The notes under the pieces: model-generated | What the model was told of the DNA's origin: nothing | Database searches by the model: none | The model's input: only the letters and a program-made list of their open reading frames with translations | Made by a program: the position numbers and the translations under genes | Source of the DNA: Sinomicrobium oceani | GTDB lineage: Bacteria > Bacteroidota > Bacteroidia > Flavobacteriales > Flavobacteriaceae | Length of the DNA stretch: 64,000 bases | NCBI RefSeq assembly: GCF_900119185.1 | Contig: NZ_FPJE01000008.1 | Coordinates: forward strand, 1 to 64,000 | Direction: 5' to 3' | Shown here: in pieces, positions 47,685-56,870 of the stretch | Position numbering within the stretch: position 1 is the first letter of the stretch | Layout: the number at the start of each line of letters is the position of its first letter

Positions 47685-48608
47685 TCAGGAAATAATACGC
47701 ATTCCAACAGGATTGATCCCCGACACATGTACATCAAAGTCAATACCGGCATCGGCGTAAATTCCCGCCATGCTTTCCGCAACTTCAGCAGCATTGGCCT
47801 GTCCTTTGCAAAGTGCAAAAATAGAAGGCCCCGATCCGGATATTCCGCCTCCGAGGGCCCCGGCTTCCAATGCAGCTCGTTTCACGTCGTCGAATTTGGG
47901 AATAAGCAGGCTTCGCAAAGGCTCGATAATCACATCGTGAAGCGAGCGTGCTATAAGCTCGTAATCCTCCGTATAGAGTCCGCTGACCAGTCCGCCCATA
48001 TTTCCCCATTGCTGGATCGCTTTCTTCAAGGGAACGGAATGTTTGAGTACCGAGCGGGCATCAGCCGTTTTGACTTCGATCTGCGGATGGATAACAGCGG
48101 CAAAAAGTGCTCCGGGAGTATGAAGCTTTATCACATCGAGGGGTTCATAACTGCGTACAAGCGAGAAACCACCGAGAAGGGCAGGGGCTACATTATCGGC
48201 ATGAAGAGCACCACTTGCGAGCTTTTCTCCTTCCATGGCAAACGGAAGGAGCTCTTTTGCCGTAAAAGGCTCTCCGAGTAACTTGTTGATCCCGAAAACA
48301 GCGCCTGCCGCACTCGCAGCACTGCTTCCAATACCGCTTCCGGGTTTGATCTTTTTGTAAATTTCGATCTCAAAGCCTTGCTTGCTGCCCAATGCCTTCA
48401 GCATAGCCATAGCGGATACACCGGCTACGTTTTTTTCGGCCTCCAGCGGCAGGTCCTGACCTTCGATGCGGGTAATGGACACTTCGCCCTTATCGGTTTT
48501 CCGGATGACCATCTCGTCCCCAACGTTGTCCAGACACAGCCCAAGGACGTCAAATCCGCAGGTGACATTGGCTATAGTAGCCGGACAAAATATTCGTAAT
48601 TCGTTCAT
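47685..48608 (-). CDS. thrB: Homoserine kinase
   Basis: The 307-residue GHMP kinase phosphorylates homoserine. The ATP loop KPGSGIGSSAASAAGAVFGI and the C-terminal GGGISGSGPSIFALCKG motif are intact, with the N-terminal IFCPATIANVTCGFDVLGLC. It lies between thrA (78 bp upstream, with a 17-bp inverted repeat between) and the P-loop ATPase. Confidence 0.95.
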   Translation of the reverse strand: MNELRIFCPATIANVTCGFDVLGLCLDNVGDEMVIRKTDKGEVSITRIEGQDLPLEAEKNVAGVSAMAMLKALGSKQGFEIEIYKKIKPGSGIGSSAASAAGAVFGINKLLGEPFTAKELLPFAMEGEKLASGALHADNVAPALLGGFSLVRSYEPLDVIKLHTPGALFAAVIHPQIEVKTADARSVLKHSVPLKKAIQQWGNMGGLVSGLYTEDYELIARSLHDVIIEPLRSLLIPKFDDVKRAALEAGALGGGISGSGPSIFALCKGQANAAEVAESMAGIYADAGIDFDVHVSGINPVGMRIIS

Positions 48609-48624
48609 GGTGTTGTTATTGGAG

Positions 48625-48676
48625 TTTTAAGGATGTTTATTACCGTTGTAAAAGGATTAAATAAACATCCTTAAAA
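48625..48676 (-). repeat. Perfect 17-bp inverted repeat between thrA and thrB
   Basis: Positions 48625-48641 and 48660-48676 are exact reverse complements with an 18-nt loop. In the transcribed (minus) sense no T-run follows, so it is not a standard terminator. Its length and perfection suggest an mRNA stability or partial-polarity element between thrA and thrB. Confidence 0.7.
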
Positions 48677-48686
48677 TACGCTCGTT

Positions 48687-51134
48687 TTACATATTTCCTG
48701 CTCTTATGATATCTGCAAAGATCCCTGAGGCCGTTACATCGGCACCTGCACCGGCTCCTTTGACCAGTAAGGGCTGTTCGCTGTATCTCTCGGTAAAGAA
48801 CAATACGATATTGTCTTTTCCTTCGAGATTGTAGAACGGGTGGTCCTTGGGGATGTGCTGCAGGCCTACCTTAGCTTTCCCGTTTTCGAACTGGGCCACA
48901 TATTTCAGCCGGCATCCCTCGGAAGCAGCATCGGTATATATTTTTTCGAAATGCGATTTGTGTGTAACCAGCGATTTGTAGAAGTCATCGACTGTTACGG
49001 TATCCAGGCTTTCCTGAGGGAGGAATGATTCGTTTTCGATGTCGCTGATTTCCAGTTGATAACCGCTTTCCCTGGCAAGGATAAGTATTTTTCGCATGAC
49101 ATCGATACCACTCAGGTCGATCTTCGGGTCCGGTTCGGTATAACCTTCTTCCTGGGCCTGTTTTACCACATCATGAAAAGCACTGTTACTATCAAAATTA
49201 TTGAAAACAAAGTTAAGGCTTCCCGAAAGTACGGCCTGTATCTTATTGACTTTATCGCCGGAAGCCACGAGATTTTTCAGTGTATCGATGATCGGTAACC
49301 CGGCACCCACATTGGTTTCGAACAGGAAAGGGGCATTGTACTTCCTGGACAGATCCTTCAACAGCGAGTAATGCTCAAAGTCCGATGAACAGGCTATTTT
49401 ATTACAGGTAACCACGGCAATGCTGTTTTTGAGATAATCCGCATAGGTCGCGGCAACGATATCGCTGGCCGTATTATCCACAAAAATGCTGTTCCTCAGG
49501 TTGAGTTCCTTTACTTTTTCAAAGAATCTTTCCTTGCTTGCGGTTTCTCCGTTGTCGAGACATTCTTTCCAGTTTTCGAGTTCGATGCCGTTGTCTTCGA
49601 AATACATTTTTCTGGAATTGGAAAGCGCTACCACCCTGACATTGAGTTTCAGCTTTTCCTTGAGGTATTTCTTCTGGCGATCGATCTGGTTCAGGAATTT
49701 CTCTCCCACATTTCCCACACCCATCACAAAGATATTGAGCTGCTTTACATGGTCTTCAAAAAAGCGTTCGTGCAAGGTGTTGAGCGCTTTTTTAACATCG
49801 GATTTATGAATCACTGCGGAGATGTTGCGTTCCGAAGCTCCCTGTGCTATAGCGCGGATATTAACATTGTTTTGTCCCAATGCACTGAACATCTTACCGC
49901 TGAGTCCCTGGTGACTCTTCATGTTATCGCCGACGAGGGCTATGATGGCCAGTTCGCTTTCTACGACAACAGGATTTAGTTTTTTGGTAGCGATCTCATA
50001 TTCGAAAGCTTCATTGATGGCTTTCCCTGCCTTTTCCATGTCCTTTTCGGCTATCCCTATACAGATGGAGTGCTCGGAAGACGCCTGTGTTATGAGTGCC
50101 ACGTTGATATTATGGAGGGATAATACTTCAAAGAAACGTTTGGAAATTCCGGATATTCCTACCATGCCACTTCCTTCGAGTGAAAGGAGCGCTATATTTT
50201 CGATATGGCTTATTCCCCGTACGGGCCGTGATGAACCATTGGTGTTTTTGCGTATAAAAGTCCCTTTTTCTTCCGGGGCAAAAGTATTCCGGATATGTAT
50301 GGGAATACCCCGGAGTAAGACGGGTTGTATGGTAGGCGGATAGAGTACTTTGGCCCCGAAATGCGAGAGTTCCATAGCTTCTTCATAAGAAATATCCGGG
50401 ATGGCAAATGCCTGTTTTACCAGTTTGGGATTGGCGGTGTACATACCGCTGACATCGGTCCATATTTCCAGTACCGAAGCGTGTACGGCCCCTGCTATGA
50501 TCGCAGCGGTATAATCCGAACCACCTCTGCCGAGCGTTGTGGAATTTCCATGAACCGAAGAAGCTATAAAGCCCGGAAGTACGATTGTTCTGTAAGTTAC
50601 CGTGCCGAAATAAGTTTCACATAGGTGATTGGTGGTTGTAAAGTCTACAGCAGCCTTTCCGTAACTTTCATCGGTTTTTATAAGCGATCTGCTGTCTTTA
50701 TGGATGGCATCCATACCCGCTGATACAAAGTATTCCCCTATGATATACGAAGAAAGTAACTCTCCGTATCCCAGTATCCTGTCCAGCAGTTTCGGAGTTG
50801 TTTCCCCGATCAGAAAGGCTCCTTCGAGTAGTGTTTCGAGCGTATTCAGTTCTCTTTTTATCGCACTGAGCGCTTTGCTTTGCGAAGAGACCGGAAGTAG
50901 TTCCCGGGCCGTATCGAGATGTCGCTTTTCTATTTCTTCAATGATCTGCGTATAGGCTTCATTGCGTTCGGCAGCCTGCTCGGCAGCTTTCAGAAGAAGA
51001 TCGGTTACGCCGCCCAAAGCAGAAACAACAACAATTTGTTTGTGGTCTCTGGCATTGCTTTCTATACTATTTTTTACCAATTTTATACGTTCAGCATTGG
51101 CAACGGACGAACCTCCGAATTTTAAAACTTTCAT
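48687..51134 (-). CDS. thrA: Bifunctional aspartokinase / homoserine dehydrogenase
   Basis: In this 815-residue fusion, residues 1-290 are aspartokinase (KFGGSSVANAERI, GRGGSDYTAAIIAG), about 300-460 hold two ACT domains, and from about 465 follows homoserine dehydrogenase (IFVMGVGNVGEKF; later ETNVGAGLPIIDTL). It catalyses the first and third steps from aspartate to threonine and is normally inhibited by threonine through the ACT region. It is the first gene of the thr operon. The 305 bp upstream hold short ORFs, discussed separately. Confidence 0.96.
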   Translation of the reverse strand: MKVLKFGGSSVANAERIKLVKNSIESNARDHKQIVVVSALGGVTDLLLKAAEQAAERNEAYTQIIEEIEKRHLDTARELLPVSSQSKALSAIKRELNTLETLLEGAFLIGETTPKLLDRILGYGELLSSYIIGEYFVSAGMDAIHKDSRSLIKTDESYGKAAVDFTTTNHLCETYFGTVTYRTIVLPGFIASSVHGNSTTLGRGGSDYTAAIIAGAVHASVLEIWTDVSGMYTANPKLVKQAFAIPDISYEEAMELSHFGAKVLYPPTIQPVLLRGIPIHIRNTFAPEEKGTFIRKNTNGSSRPVRGISHIENIALLSLEGSGMVGISGISKRFFEVLSLHNINVALITQASSEHSICIGIAEKDMEKAGKAINEAFEYEIATKKLNPVVVESELAIIALVGDNMKSHQGLSGKMFSALGQNNVNIRAIAQGASERNISAVIHKSDVKKALNTLHERFFEDHVKQLNIFVMGVGNVGEKFLNQIDRQKKYLKEKLKLNVRVVALSNSRKMYFEDNGIELENWKECLDNGETASKERFFEKVKELNLRNSIFVDNTASDIVAATYADYLKNSIAVVTCNKIACSSDFEHYSLLKDLSRKYNAPFLFETNVGAGLPIIDTLKNLVASGDKVNKIQAVLSGSLNFVFNNFDSNSAFHDVVKQAQEEGYTEPDPKIDLSGIDVMRKILILARESGYQLEISDIENESFLPQESLDTVTVDDFYKSLVTHKSHFEKIYTDAASEGCRLKYVAQFENGKAKVGLQHIPKDHPFYNLEGKDNIVLFFTERYSEQPLLVKGAGAGADVTASGIFADIIRAGNM

Positions 51135-51439
51135 GTGTGAAAAAATCTTGAGTTGATTATATGTATTAAGGGTTTGAAGTTTGGTTCAAACAGAAAATTA
51201 ATATGGATTATATGAAAGAAATTATACCCCAAAGGGGGTAATAATACCGGTAGAAATAATGCCAAAAGAAATCATCCCGGATGTAGAAATACATCCTTTT
51301 GAAGTAACGGGTGATATGTTAGAAGCTTTTGACACTTAATTGAATTATTAACAGTTCAAATGTAGTACTTTTGTCAATAGGAGCAAACATTTTTTGAAGT
51401 TTTGCGAAATTATTAATGAAAAAATAAAAACGTAGCATA

Positions 51440-52993
51440 ATGAATATTTTTTCTCAGGAACAAATACGTGAAGCTGACAGATTAACAATATTAAATCAGA
51501 ATATATCGGGTAATGCCCTCATGGAAAGGGCGGGGGATCGGGTTTTCGAATGGCTGGATCACAGGTTACAGGGCAATCCGGTACAAATCCATATTTTTTG
51601 TGGTATCGGTAATAACGGTGGCGACGGCCTGGTTGTGGCCCGGAAACTACTCGAAAGCGGATATCATGTCAAGGCCTATGTCGTGGATTTCGGATCTAAA
51701 AGATCACCCGATTTTCTCCTGAATCTCGACAGGATAAAGAGTATGAAGCACTGGCCGGAGCATTTCAACGGAGATAGCGGAGAGGTGTTACCTGTTATCT
51801 GGCCTAAAGATGTCGTTGTCGATGCGATTTTCGGTATCGGGCTCAACCGGCCGCCTTCCGATTGGGTAGCACAGATCATCCGGCATATTAATGCAGCGGG
51901 AGCTTTTGTGCTCTCCATAGACATTCCTTCGGGAATTTTTATGGAAAAAGCCACCACAAAGGGAAGCGCCGTTGTTCAGGCGACACATACACTGACCTTC
52001 CAGATACCTAAGCTGATATTTTTCCTCCCGGAAACAGGAAGCTTCACGACTTCCTGGGAAGTGCTGGATATAGGCCTCGACCGGGATTTCCTTCAGCAGA
52101 CCGAGCCCGAAGCCATACTGGTAGGGAAAAGTGAGGCTCTGAGCCTGTACAGGCCGCGGACGCGGTTTTCTCATAAAGGAACGTATGGTCATGCTCTTGT
52201 GATAGGAGGAAGTTACGGAAAAGCAGGTGCTGCCCGGCTTGCTTCGGAAGCGTGCCTTGTTGCCGGAGCCGGACTGGTTACCGCCTATATTCCACAATGT
52301 GCCTATCAGGTATTGCAAACCTCTTTACCGGAAATTATGGTACTTACGGATACTAATGAAACCCATATTTCGGAGATAAGCTTTGATATAAAGCCCCAAG
52401 CCATAGGTATAGGTATAGGCATGGGAAAACACCCTGCCACGGTCGATGCCTTTCGGGCATTTCTCAGGAATACGGACATTCCGCTGGTTATCGATGCGGA
52501 TGCACTGAATATATTATCCGAAAACAAAGAATTGCTGAAAGACATTCCGCAAAACGCCGTGCTGACCCCGCATCCGAAAGAGCTCGAGAGACTTATTGGT
52601 CCCTGGGATAACGACAGGGAAAAGCTTGATAAGGCCAGAACGTTTTCCAAAACCCATGGGGTCGTATTGGTGATAAAGGATGCGCATACCATGGTTTTGC
52701 ACGATGATAAGCTGTATGTAAACAGCACCGGAAATCCGGGTATGGCAACGGGAGGTAGCGGTGATGTACTGACCGGGATCATCACCGGTCTGATCGGGCA
52801 GGGATATCCCAGTCTGCACGCAGCTGTACTCGGAGTGTATCTCCACGGAAAAGCGGGAGATCTGGCAGCGGTTCGTACGGGATATGAAGCGCTGAGGGCA
52901 GGAAGTATCATAACAGCCTTGGGCGATGCCTTTCTCGATCTCTTTGCCCGCCCGGAAGTTCAGCAGGAAACTGCACAGGAAAACAGTAAATAG
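51440..52993 (+). CDS. nnr: Bifunctional NAD(P)HX epimerase / dehydratase
   Basis: The 517-residue fusion repairs hydrated NAD(P)H. The N-terminal half is the YjeF epimerase (NALMERAGDR, GIGNNGGDGLVVARKL). The C-terminal half is the ADP-dependent dehydratase of ribokinase fold (HALVIGGSYGKAGAARLA, VLTPHPKELERL, NPGMATGGSGDVLTGI). This is the standard bacterial Nnr fusion. It is divergent from thrA across 305 bp. Confidence 0.95.
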   Translation: MNIFSQEQIREADRLTILNQNISGNALMERAGDRVFEWLDHRLQGNPVQIHIFCGIGNNGGDGLVVARKLLESGYHVKAYVVDFGSKRSPDFLLNLDRIKSMKHWPEHFNGDSGEVLPVIWPKDVVVDAIFGIGLNRPPSDWVAQIIRHINAAGAFVLSIDIPSGIFMEKATTKGSAVVQATHTLTFQIPKLIFFLPETGSFTTSWEVLDIGLDRDFLQQTEPEAILVGKSEALSLYRPRTRFSHKGTYGHALVIGGSYGKAGAARLASEACLVAGAGLVTAYIPQCAYQVLQTSLPEIMVLTDTNETHISEISFDIKPQAIGIGIGMGKHPATVDAFRAFLRNTDIPLVIDADALNILSENKELLKDIPQNAVLTPHPKELERLIGPWDNDREKLDKARTFSKTHGVVLVIKDAHTMVLHDDKLYVNSTGNPGMATGGSGDVLTGIITGLIGQGYPSLHAAVLGVYLHGKAGDLAAVRTGYEALRAGSIITALGDAFLDLFARPEVQQETAQENSK

Positions 52994-53097
52994 GTCCCGG
53001 AAATCATAGATTTCCGGTTTTTGCTTTTCATATTAAATAATTAGCAATAAAAACTTGGATTTTCTGGTTTGAATATGGAATTTTGACCGATTTTACA

Positions 53098-54621
53098 ATG
53101 ATTACAGGAATGAAGGATACACATTATATATGCACGGATATACTGAACCTGGAACAAATACTCGATATTGTCCGGAATAAAAAGAAGATCGCGCTATCCG
53201 AAGAGGCTAAGGTCAATATCAGGAAGTGCAGGGAATTCCTGGATGAAAAGCTTAAAAATCAAAAAGATCCTATCTATGGGATCAATACCGGCTTCGGGTC
53301 GTTATACCATGTAAAGATATCCGGAGAGCATCTGAACAAATTGCAGGAAAATCTGGTTATGTCTCATGCCTGCGGGACAGGGGAAAAAGCACCTGTCGAT
53401 ATTGTAAAGCTTATGCTTTTGCTGAAGATACAGTCACTTTCTTACGGATATAGTGGTGTGCAGTTATCTACGGCGCAACGTCTTGTGGATTTTTATAACA
53501 ATGATGTTATCCCTGTGGTTTACACTCAGGGATCGCTGGGAGCCTCCGGAGATCTTGCTCCTCTTGCACACCTTGCTTTGCCGTTGATAGGCAAAGGAGA
53601 AGTGTATTACCGCGGAGATGTCATCTCAGCAACCGAGATACTGAAAATTATGGGGTGGGAACCGGTGCAACTGCAGTCCAAGGAAGGTCTTGCATTGCTG
53701 AATGGCACTCAGTTTATGGGGGCTTACGGGGTTTCACTGGTCATAAAATCTTATAAGCTTTCTTACCTGGCCGATCTTATAGGGAGTGTGTCGCTCGAAG
53801 CTTATGACGGGAGAATAGAGCCTTTTGATGCGTCTATTCACCTCATACGTCCGCATCGCGGACAGGTGAAAACTGCGGAAAGGATATCGGGTTTTCTGGA
53901 AGGTAGTGAGCTGATCGGGCGAAAAAAGAAACATGTGCAAGATCCGTATTCCTTCCGTTGTATGCCGCAGGTGCACGGGGCCACGAAAGACACGCTCCAT
54001 TTTGTGCGGAAAACATTCAAAACGGAGATAAATTCCGTGACGGACAATCCTAATATTTTCCTGGAGGAGGATAAGATACTGTCGGGCGGTAATTTTCACG
54101 GCCAGACACTTGCGCTTGCCCTGGATTATCTTTCCATAGCAATGGCCGAACTCGGTAATATCTCGGAGCGCAGGACGTATCAGTTGGTTTCCGGCCTGCG
54201 GGGGTTGCCTGCATTTCTGGTCAACGACCCCGGACTTAATTCCGGACTGATGATTCCGCAGTATACGGCTGCCAGTATCGTAAGTCAGAATAAACAACTG
54301 GCTGTCCCCGCGAGTACAGATAGCATTGTGTCCTCTAACGGACAGGAAGATCATGTGAGTATGGGGGCTAATGCAGCGACCAAGTGTCTGCGTCTGCTGG
54401 ACAATGTGGAGCGGATACTTGCTATCGAACTGCTCAATGCTTCACAGGCACTGGTTTTCAGAGAGCCGGCGAAAACATCACCTGTCCTGGAACGTTTTCT
54501 CAACGCTTTCCGGGAAAAGGTACCTTTTATCAGTCAGGACAGGATTCTGCACAACGATATTATGGCGGCAATTTCATTTCTGGATAATTTGGAGATAGGG
54601 GAGGAGATGCTCGCTGATTAA
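53098..54621 (+). CDS. hutH: Histidine ammonia-lyase
   Basis: The protein is 507 residues from ATG 53098; a TTG at 53083 and an ATG at 53110 are alternatives. The MIO cofactor forms from A149-S150-G151 in GSLGASGDLAPLAH. The substrate-selectivity position reads SH in NLVMSHACG, as in histidine lyases rather than Phe or Tyr lyases. The QDPYSFRCMPQVHG motif supplies the conserved Arg. It deaminates histidine to urocanate. No hutU, hutI or hutG is nearby, so the pathway is elsewhere or the enzyme works alone. Confidence 0.88.
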   Translation: MITGMKDTHYICTDILNLEQILDIVRNKKKIALSEEAKVNIRKCREFLDEKLKNQKDPIYGINTGFGSLYHVKISGEHLNKLQENLVMSHACGTGEKAPVDIVKLMLLLKIQSLSYGYSGVQLSTAQRLVDFYNNDVIPVVYTQGSLGASGDLAPLAHLALPLIGKGEVYYRGDVISATEILKIMGWEPVQLQSKEGLALLNGTQFMGAYGVSLVIKSYKLSYLADLIGSVSLEAYDGRIEPFDASIHLIRPHRGQVKTAERISGFLEGSELIGRKKKHVQDPYSFRCMPQVHGATKDTLHFVRKTFKTEINSVTDNPNIFLEEDKILSGGNFHGQTLALALDYLSIAMAELGNISERRTYQLVSGLRGLPAFLVNDPGLNSGLMIPQYTAASIVSQNKQLAVPASTDSIVSSNGQEDHVSMGANAATKCLRLLDNVERILAIELLNASQALVFREPAKTSPVLERFLNAFREKVPFISQDRILHNDIMAAISFLDNLEIGEEMLAD

Positions 54622-54647
54622 GGGATATTCATTAAAAAATAGCGGCA

Positions 54648-55034
54648 TTAGTTTTTAGGGATATCTGCTGTGCGGATAGTGCTGTCGATCCAGGACCTCG
54701 CATTTTCCAGGTTGTAAAAGAATTGAAAGGGCTTTTTACAGAACAGTTCTTCGATCCTGGAGCTCAGCCGTTGTGCCGTAGTACTTACTACCACAGCAAT
54801 CGCTATAAAATTATCTATTTTTTCGAGTTCAAGATACGTAAAAGGATCGACGGAATACGAATATATCCTATGGGAAATATAACCGAATGGTCTGTCCTGA
54901 AAATTTTCTTTACAAAGCGAAAGTAACAAATCCTGTTGTTCAATGACCATATGTACCCCTTCGTTAATTTCTGAAATAACGTAATTTTCATAAAATTCCA
55001 GATATCCGAAGTCCAGCTTAATTTTTTTCGGCAT
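54648..55034 (-). CDS. STAS/SpoIIAA-like small protein, function unknown
   Basis: The protein is 128 residues from ATG 55034 (MPKKIKLDFGYLEFYENYVI). The frame stays open upstream with a hydrophobic stretch, but that segment lies over an AT-rich promoter-like region and I consider it non-coding. Alternating strands and helices and the C-terminal FQFFYNLENARSWID pattern resemble SpoIIAA-like STAS domains. Possible roles are anti-sigma or lipid/ligand binding; none is assigned. Confidence 0.65.
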   Translation of the reverse strand: MPKKIKLDFGYLEFYENYVISEINEGVHMVIEQQDLLLSLCKENFQDRPFGYISHRIYSYSVDPFTYLELEKIDNFIAIAVVVSTTAQRLSSRIEELFCKKPFQFFYNLENARSWIDSTIRTADIPKN

Positions 55035-55213
55035 AATATAAAGGACAAATCCAATTAAAATAACTATTATTAAGGTGACCGGGTTGTTTAGAAAGGATAC
55101 GGTAAAAGTACACTGTGGATGAAGGGGATAGAAAAAAAATAGATGAAAAGCATATATATCCGAAGAACATCCCGTTAAACAGGAGGGGATGTCATTCTTC
55201 AAGAATAAATAAT

Positions 55214-55241
55214 AGAAAACGGAACCCACAGAGGGTTCCGT
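55214..55241 (-). terminator. Terminator after the RimK-fusion gene
   Basis: CGGAACCC (55220-55227) pairs perfectly with GGGTTCCG (55233-55240). The minus strand continues TTTTCTATTATT. It lies 54 bp after the RimK-fusion stop codon. Confidence 0.75.
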
Positions 55242-55293
55242 AAATTAATTTGGTATAGGGTATACCCCAATGTATTACAACTGTATTTAAGGC

Positions 55294-56673
55294 TTAGTGT
55301 TTCGGGTTATATTTCAGATATTTTTCTATGGCCCCTATCATCAGGGAAGCAATGTCCTTTTCGGTTGCGGTTTCTATACCTTCCAGTCCGGGAGAAGAAT
55401 TCACTTCGAGCAGGAGCGGTCCCTTGGAAGACCTGATAATATCTACTCCGGCCACCTGAAGTCCCATGGCTTTTGCCGCTTTTACCGCAATTTTCTTTTC
55501 TTCCGAGGTGACCTTGATCAGTGAGGCCGTTCCTCCGAGGTGCATATTGGCCCTGAACTCTCCGGGAGGCGCTTCTCTTTGCATCGCGGCTACAACCTTA
55601 CCGTCTATAACAAAACAGCGTATATCCTTACCGTTGGCTTCCTTGATGAATTCCTGTACCAGAATATTGGCATTCAAACTCTTAAAAGCATTGATAACAC
55701 TTTCTGCTGCTTTTTTGGTTTCCGCCAGTACTACGCCTTTACCCTGGGTGCCTTCGAGCAATTTGATGATAAGCGGAGATCCTCCGACCATTTTAATGAG
55801 GTCGTTGGTGTCGAGCGGAGAATTTGCAAAACCGGTTGTAGGAATATCGATGCCATTATTGAGTAATAGCTGAAGGGAAAAGAGCTTATCCCTGGACTGG
55901 CTGATGGCCGCCGCACTGTTGAGGCAGAAAATCTTCTGAGATTCGAATTGCCTGGTCAGAGCACACCCGTAAAAGGTCATGGAAGGGCGAATACGAGGGA
56001 TCACCGCGTCGAGATCATTGAGCATCTTTCCCCCCCGGTAATGAATTTCGGGAGTCTTGGCATCGAGCTTCATATAACATTGCCGGATGTTGAAGAACTG
56101 AACATCATGACCTCTCCGTTCCCCGGCCTCTATGATCCTGCGGTTACTGTACAGATCCGGGTTGCTGGCCAGCAGCCCGATCTTGAGTCCGTTCAGGCTT
56201 TCTACTTTAAGATTGTATTTGCTTTCGACATCATCATCAGACATGGCCCCGAGCAGAAAGCTGCTTTCCGGATCGACGAGCATACGGCCCATCATGGCCT
56301 CTCTCCCGAGGAGCATTCTATACCCCATAGTATCCCTGTTGGTCAGGGTGAGTTCGATGTCCCAGGCCGATCCGCTAATATGTAGGGAAGTACGGATGAC
56401 ATAACGATTTTCCCGGTTTCCGGTAGAACTCTTGATGACTCTTTTATCTATAACCAGGGCTTCGCAATGAATCAGTTTTTTGCCATTATTCTGAATCGGG
56501 AACACATCGAAAGTTACCCAGGTCTCATTATTACGGAGAAAAGGGTTGATATTAACGGCATGCAGGGCAGAGGTCTTGGCACCGCTGTCTACACGTACTT
56601 TTATGGCGGGAATATGAAGCTGGGGGAGGCTGACCCACTCTTCACTTCCGACGATGGTCTTGTTTTCTATCAT
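55294..56673 (-). CDS. RimB-like aspartic protease domain fused to RimK ATP-grasp ligase
   Basis: The 459-residue protein is a two-part fusion. Residues 1-140 are a RimB/retropepsin-like domain (PF05618 type) with D29-S30-G31 in [15 protein letters not shown]. From about 160 comes a RimK-type ATP-grasp: [12 protein letters not shown]-like substrate segment, [29 protein letters not shown] and the metal-binding [12 protein letters not shown]. RimK adds glutamates to the C-terminus of ribosomal protein S6 in some bacteria. Fusion with its RimB-like partner is known in parts of the phylum. Whether S6 is the target is inferred. Confidence 0.85.
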   Translation of the reverse strand: MIENKTIVGSEEWVSLPQLHIPAIKVRVDSGAKTSALHAVNINPFLRNNETWVTFDVFPIQNNGKKLIHCEALVIDKRVIKSSTGNRENRYVIRTSLHISGSAWDIELTLTNRDTMGYRMLLGREAMMGRMLVDPESSFLLGAMSDDDVESKYNLKVESLNGLKIGLLASNPDLYSNRRIIEAGERRGHDVQFFNIRQCYMKLDAKTPEIHYRGGKMLNDLDAVIPRIRPSMTFYGCALTRQFESQKIFCLNSAAAISQSRDKLFSLQLLLNNGIDIPTTGFANSPLDTNDLIKMVGGSPLIIKLLEGTQGKGVVLAETKKAAESVINAFKSLNANILVQEFIKEANGKDIRCFVIDGKVVAAMQREAPPGEFRANMHLGGTASLIKVTSEEKKIAVKAAKAMGLQVAGVDIIRSSKGPLLLEVNSSPGLEGIETATEKDIASLMIGAIEKYLKYNPKH

Positions 56674-56803
56674 GGTATGTTTTGTGTATGTAAATGGTTG
56701 TTTTTAAAACGCGGCAAATAAACTACAATTCACGAAAAGTATAAAAGAAAAAAGTGTAAATATAACGTTATCTTTTATACGGGTATTCGTCGTGAGACGA
56801 TGT

Positions 56804-56844
56804 AAAAAAAGAAGCCGCACTTTATCATGATAAAGTACGGCTTC
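56804..56844 (-). terminator. Terminator after clpC
   Basis: A 15-bp stem (56811-56825 with 56830-56844, one mismatch) with a 4-nt loop is followed on the minus strand by T7. It lies 27 bp after the clpC stop. Confidence 0.9.
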
Positions 56845-56870
56845 GGCCAATTTTTATTGTTATCTGAACA

